A stretch of DNA of 64,000 nt from Dysidea avara (Eukaryota > Porifera > Demospongiae > Dictyoceratida > Dysideidae), in the NCBI RefSeq assembly GCF_963678975.1, contig NC_089274.1:1724001-1788000 (forward strand). The letters are read 5' to 3'. Below are positions 60,046-64,000 of the stretch, one piece after another. Each line of letters starts with the position of its first letter. Positions within the stretch are counted from its first letter, which is position 1. Made by a program: the position numbers and the translations under genes. The notes beneath the pieces are model-generated. The model was not told the DNA's origin, did no database searches, and worked only from the letters and a program-made list of their open reading frames with translations.

Positions 60046-60845
60046 ATGAAGGCGATAGTGTTGGTGCTTTTTGTAGGCCTCGCTGCATCCGCGCAGGCAC
60101 AGAGTTGTGGTAAGACATCGTTCTATTAGTTGTATTCGTACACAGTTATCTGCCCTTTAGTTGCCCCGAAGCAATGGGAAGGTCGAATTTTCGAGTTTAT
60201 AGGCACCTCTGAAGCGGAAATAACGCAGTTTCGCATTGGGCAAGAAAGCTACGATGCCATTAACTTGCGTCGACGTTACATTGAGGAACGAATGGAAAGC
60301 CGTGAGAGGGATTACTATGACGAACTCTTCCTGCACAAAGAGGTACAGCTACCATATCCGCGTTCATGCATTTAAAGTAGCGCACTTATGCAGGGAATTG
60401 GATACAGAGTTAATTTGCGGACAAGAGAGTGTGAAAAATTTCAACTTACAGAGAAATTTCGTCCAATTGAAGTACCAGCCAACACAACATTGGATGACAC
60501 ATTCTACCTGGGTGCTAAAGTAGTCCCTGAAAACAATGTCGAAATGAATTCCTATTCTGGTAACACTCTAGAAGGTAGCTATGATAGCAATCAATTTGGT
60601 TGTTAATGTAAATTATGCTGCTCTTGTCAGGATATTATCGAGGTGCTTGGACTGTGAAGGACTGTTTCCCTTATATCCACTCATATCTGTCCGTAACCCC
60701 GACAGCTAGATATTTTCGTAAGACGTACGTTATATAGCTGTGTTGTTGTTTCAATGCTAATTCAAACTGTTCATGCAGGATGCTGGATATAAGCATTGGT
60801 ATTTCTGATCCCAATGTGTTTGAGCCTCCAAGGGAATGCCAATAG
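60046..60845 (+). CDS. Ependymin-related secreted protein, copy 1
   Basis: Five exons: 60046-60109, 60161-60342, 60394-60574, 60631-60724, 60779-60845; 195 residues, phases consistent. MKAIVLVLFVGLAASAQA is a signal peptide. Family marks follow: APKQWEGR, YDAINLRRRYIEER, a conserved Cys in TRECEKF, FRPIEVPANTTLDDTFYLG, a Cys in KDCFPY and the ending PNVFEPPREC. Four cysteines in the family pattern and an N-glycosylation site (NTT) are present. Ependymin-related proteins (EPDR) are secreted or lysosomal proteins with a hydrophobic lipid-binding fold; the ligand is not known here. The next gene, 317 bp downstream on the same strand, is a paralogue. An E-box CACGTG lies at 60014-60019. Confidence 0.88.
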
Positions 60846-61038
60846 AGAGGTCATCATTGTGGAAACTTTCTGCTAGTGCTTAAGACATTTTAATATTTAG
60901 GCTTGTGTAACCATTGTTACATGTTGTTGCATCCATGTACAACACCTGTTTGTGTTATATAAATATTTGTAATAGTGTTATGTCAATTTAACTCGTGATC
61001 ATGGGATGGAATGTAAAGTGTTATGAAGGATCGCAAGA

Positions 61039-61072
61039 GTTACGTAACGTATGGCCAATAATGTTACGTAAT
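61039..61072. promoter_or_regulatory. Paired bZIP-like palindromes upstream of ependymin-related copy 2
   Basis: GTTACGTAAC at 61039-61048 and GTTACGTAAT at 61063-61072, 24 bp apart, match the TTACGTAA core bound by C/EBP and PAR-type bZIP factors. A CCAAT box (61055-61059) lies between them. They are 90-125 bp before the start codon. Binding is inference from sequence alone. Confidence 0.5.
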
Positions 61073-61162
61073 ATACTCGTGATTATGGAATTTAATAGCG
61101 TGAGTGTTGTGAAATATTACGAAACTGATACAAAGCCTGTGCGTGGAAGGTCGTGACTTGCA

Positions 61163-62029
61163 ATGAACTCCATAGTGGTGCTGCTCGCTCTCTTTGCGTT
61201 AACCAAGGCTCAGACTCCTACCCCTTGTGGTAAGCTGTACTATGGCATAGCTAGACTATATTAAAAAGCTTGACGTGTTACTTTTTGCAGAATCACCTAA
61301 GCAATGGGAGGCAAAGTATTTTGCGGTAAGGTCCGGAGTACCTAACCTAAGCCCTCACAATTATTCGTGACTCGTCTGACTTTATAGTTTGAGCGTGGAT
61401 CAGTTCGTGAGGAAGCTGGCAGCATAACATACGACGAAGTAGGTGAAAGGGTTCGATTCGTGGTCAAAGACGAGCGGGATGGTCATGTAGTTGACGCCTA
61501 TGAGGTGATCATGCTTTTTGGCGAGAAGGTAAAGTAGCTAGTTCCTTTTGCAAACATATATAGCTATGATGTTTTTCAGAATGTTGAGTATCGATATGAC
61601 TATGAAACGAAGCAGTGCACTCAAAGACCTAATCAGTATCCATTCAGGCCAATTGGAGTACCACCAAATGCCGTAGCTTTAGGCGACGGATATATTGGGG
61701 CATCTGGTGATCCAGGGGCTGGTATGCTGGTTTCTAGCTTTTTTGAAATCCCCAGAATAGGTGAGAAGTGTTGATTTGTAACATGAAACACTTGTAGCCT
61801 CTTACAGGAGAACGTTACGAGGTAATCGTCACTGCTGGTGCATGCATACCTGTTACTGATGTGTTCACCAGGCTGGAAGGGGGGAGAGTCGAAGAAAGGC
61901 TGACTGAGTAAGTTGATTATACTATGTAGGATATTAGCTATAGCTACTGTTTTAACACACAGCTTTTATGACATTGTTGCTCCATATCCAAATGCTACTG
62001 TGTTCAGTCCACCTGCTGCCTGTCTGTGA
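61163..62029 (+). CDS. Ependymin-related secreted protein, copy 2
   Basis: Six exons: 61163-61229, 61291-61325, 61388-61528, 61580-61760, 61808-61907, 61963-62029; 196 residues. MNSIVVLLALFALTKAQ is a signal peptide. Family marks: SPKQWEAKYF, ITYDEVGERVRFVV, YETKQCTQRP, FRPIGVPPNAVALGDGYIG, the hallmark GACIPVTDVF, and YPNATVFSPPAACL at the end. It shares exon structure with copy 1 (the 181-nt and the last 67-nt exons are equal in length), but has one additional intron where copy 1 has a single 182-nt exon. Four cysteines in family pattern; N-glycosylation site NAT. Function beyond secretion and probable lipid binding is unknown. Confidence 0.9.
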
Positions 62030-64000
62030 TCAGCTATATATATAGATGTTGATTGGCATAGTTATTGTTTGCTTTGTACTGAACTACTAACTTAGTGCAT
62101 TTTACATTAGCATCGTCTTGTAATTGTACATAAATGTGAAATAACAAGTTTAATGTTATATCAAGTGTTTTTATAAGGATTAGGGGCATCACCCGCCCCT
62201 TTGCAAAAAGTAATTAAGGGTCTGGTGAAATACAGATATATAAATCATTTCTATAATGCTCAAATTTGGCAGTAGCCAATTAATGCATGCATCCACACAC
62301 AAATCACCTTGGAAATGCAATGCAGACGTAATTATAACCACCAGTTATGCATGTATGCTGTCTAATTGAATTCCATGGTATCTGACCTTACTTTTTGTGA
62401 AGCAGTAGGTGGCACCAGACTAGAGGGTAATATACCAGCAAGAATTATATACACAAAAAATTAGCTCAACATGTACAATCTACCACTAGCTAGCTCATTG
62501 TGTAGATGATTCTCTCACCTTTAGCTTGTGGTATAATCAATGCAGTATATATGCTGTGACATTTTGCAGTTCACTTGTGTACATCTACCCCCTGACATCT
62601 TTAAGTGATCAACAAGATAATAATATAACTTTGTATGGTTGAAATAAAGAGAAAAGATTTTCCCGCATCCATAGGTGTTTTTGTTTAATCTGCTTTCTCT
62701 TTTACATTACAGTGCTATTGCCTTTACTATACTAGTGATTGATATATCCAATAGTCTGCAATAATTTTATAGAGTAATCAACAATATAATTGAGAGACCA
62801 TGTGTAATGAATGTTGCAGCATTGATATGGTAATCAACATAATTTATAATAGAGCTCATAAACTTCCTCAAAATGGTAAGCTTCAGTAGCTACAGCTAAT
62901 CATGTGCTCTGAGCTATTTATTAAGTTTTTATATACCATATGGTTCAGAAAGGTTGAAGGCATCATTTGATTGTTGTGCCACCTGTTTTGATTGCCCACA
63001 AAGTTATTGTAATGTGATGAAGTTGTATGCTCCATAAGTATAATAAAGTTATTGTAATTAGTATAATTAGTAACAAATTATACAACCAGCTGTCCTCAAC
63101 TAATAAAGTTATTATACCTCAAAGAGCTGCTTACTCTTGAATATGTACCATTTATATCCCAGCCATGGAGGCATCCTAAATGCACAGAGGGAACGGGGGT
63201 AAGAGTGACATGTTTGCAAATAATCTTGGCAACTTATAGGGCTGTATTATTTAAACAAGCATTTTGGGTTGAGTTTACACCTTCTTTTCATGATTACTCA
63301 TTGTAACAATAGCTACATTACTCATTGTAACAATACATTACTCATTGTAACAATACATTACTCATTGTAACAATAGCTACGTACATTACTCTTATATGCC
63401 ACTGTAGCTATATACTATTGATGTATAAATATGCTTCAATGCAATAAGAATAATAGTGAAAACAAGGAAACATTTATAACTGTGTAGGGACCATATCAGA
63501 AACCTGATAACAGCTAGTTTCTGTAGGAATATATTCATGAGTGGTTGTATATGCATGCGTGTTGGTACTGAGCTTTATTAAGAATATGAACACACCGTCA
63601 TCAGTATGCTCCTACATGGCGCTGCAAGCTAACTAGAACCGCTACGCGGACTATCGTAACCCCAGTTCTGATTCCCTGGTGCCGGTTAGAGGCACCGTAT
63701 AAGGTGGAGTGCTCGTAACAGTTGATCAGTTTTCATTTTAATTTACAATAATTTATATACTCCAGCTTACAGTTTACCCTATAGTTTTGAAAATAATTTT
63801 ATCCCATGTGTGCATTCTGACCATCACATGTCATAGCCTGTGACACCAAAAATGCGATCATGACCACTGATACAATATTTTGCAACTGTTCTCAGCAATT
63901 TATTCTCACCATGCACATGCAAGAGGGCAATGTCCATTTCTAATTATTTATGGCAGGTTTAACCCATTCATACTGTGGATATTTTAGAGCATCTCCTTTG
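62030..64000. other. Gene-free right end of the window
   Basis: AT-rich sequence with no exon I can support. The only clear structure is four tandem copies of TTACTCATTGTAACAATA with short linkers at 63294-63376. TAATAAAGTTATTGTAATTA words repeat at 63040-63115. Confidence 0.6.
63294..63376. repeat. Short tandem repeat, four units
   Basis: TTACTCATTGTAACAATA occurs four times in 83 bp, separated by AGCTACA or CA. No function is seen. Confidence 0.85.

Noticed and set aside
63630-63720. Possible tRNA or structured RNA in a G/C-richer patch
   Set aside because: GGTGCCGGTTAGAGGCACC forms a small hairpin, but I could not fit A and B boxes or a cloverleaf.

Overview
The window looks like an AT-rich nuclear segment of a marine invertebrate, most plausibly a sponge or another early-branching animal. 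This is inferred from gene content (a SNX13-type sorting nexin, an INF2-type formin, secreted ependymin-related proteins), many GT-AG introns as short as about 55 bp, and a very heavy load of small inverted-repeat transposons. I cannot name the species.

Layout. 1-1.6 kb: remnant of a MULE-like DNA transposon whose coding region ends in a Tudor-like domain. 1.6-7.5 kb: no gene, small repeats. 7.56-9.43 kb: single-exon F-box/LRR-like gene. 9.8-20.7 kb: a thicket of repeats, with a 5.2 kb fold-back element that itself contains a MULE-like insertion, a hAT-like element and a LINE tail, then a 1.5 kb minisatellite and further inverted repeats. 20.88-23.01 kb: second, paralogous F-box gene. 23.58-32.67 kb: SNX13-type gene, 24 exons deduced by eye. 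33.12-47.62 kb: INF2-type formin, 16 exons, with a 9.1 kb last intron full of transposons. 47.6-55.2 kb: gene-free repeats, including a second copy of a TIR element that also lies in the formin intron. 55.25-59.46 kb: a nearly complete 4.2 kb DNA transposon on the minus strand with a DDE-type transposase, terminal inverted repeats and TTA target duplications. 60.05-62.03 kb: two tandem ependymin-related genes. 62.0-64.0 kb: no gene seen.

All six host genes read on the plus strand. The F-box proteins are likely substrate receptors of SCF ubiquitin ligases. SNX13 and INF2 families both act at endoplasmic reticulum/endosomal membranes, and these two genes lie only 450 bp apart. The ependymin-related pair encodes secreted proteins. 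No pathway joining all of them is evident. The most unusual non-genic signal is a short near-palindromic unit (core ACTCTAATAGAGCAGTCA) found at 13 loci, many of them inside otherwise unrelated inverted-repeat elements.
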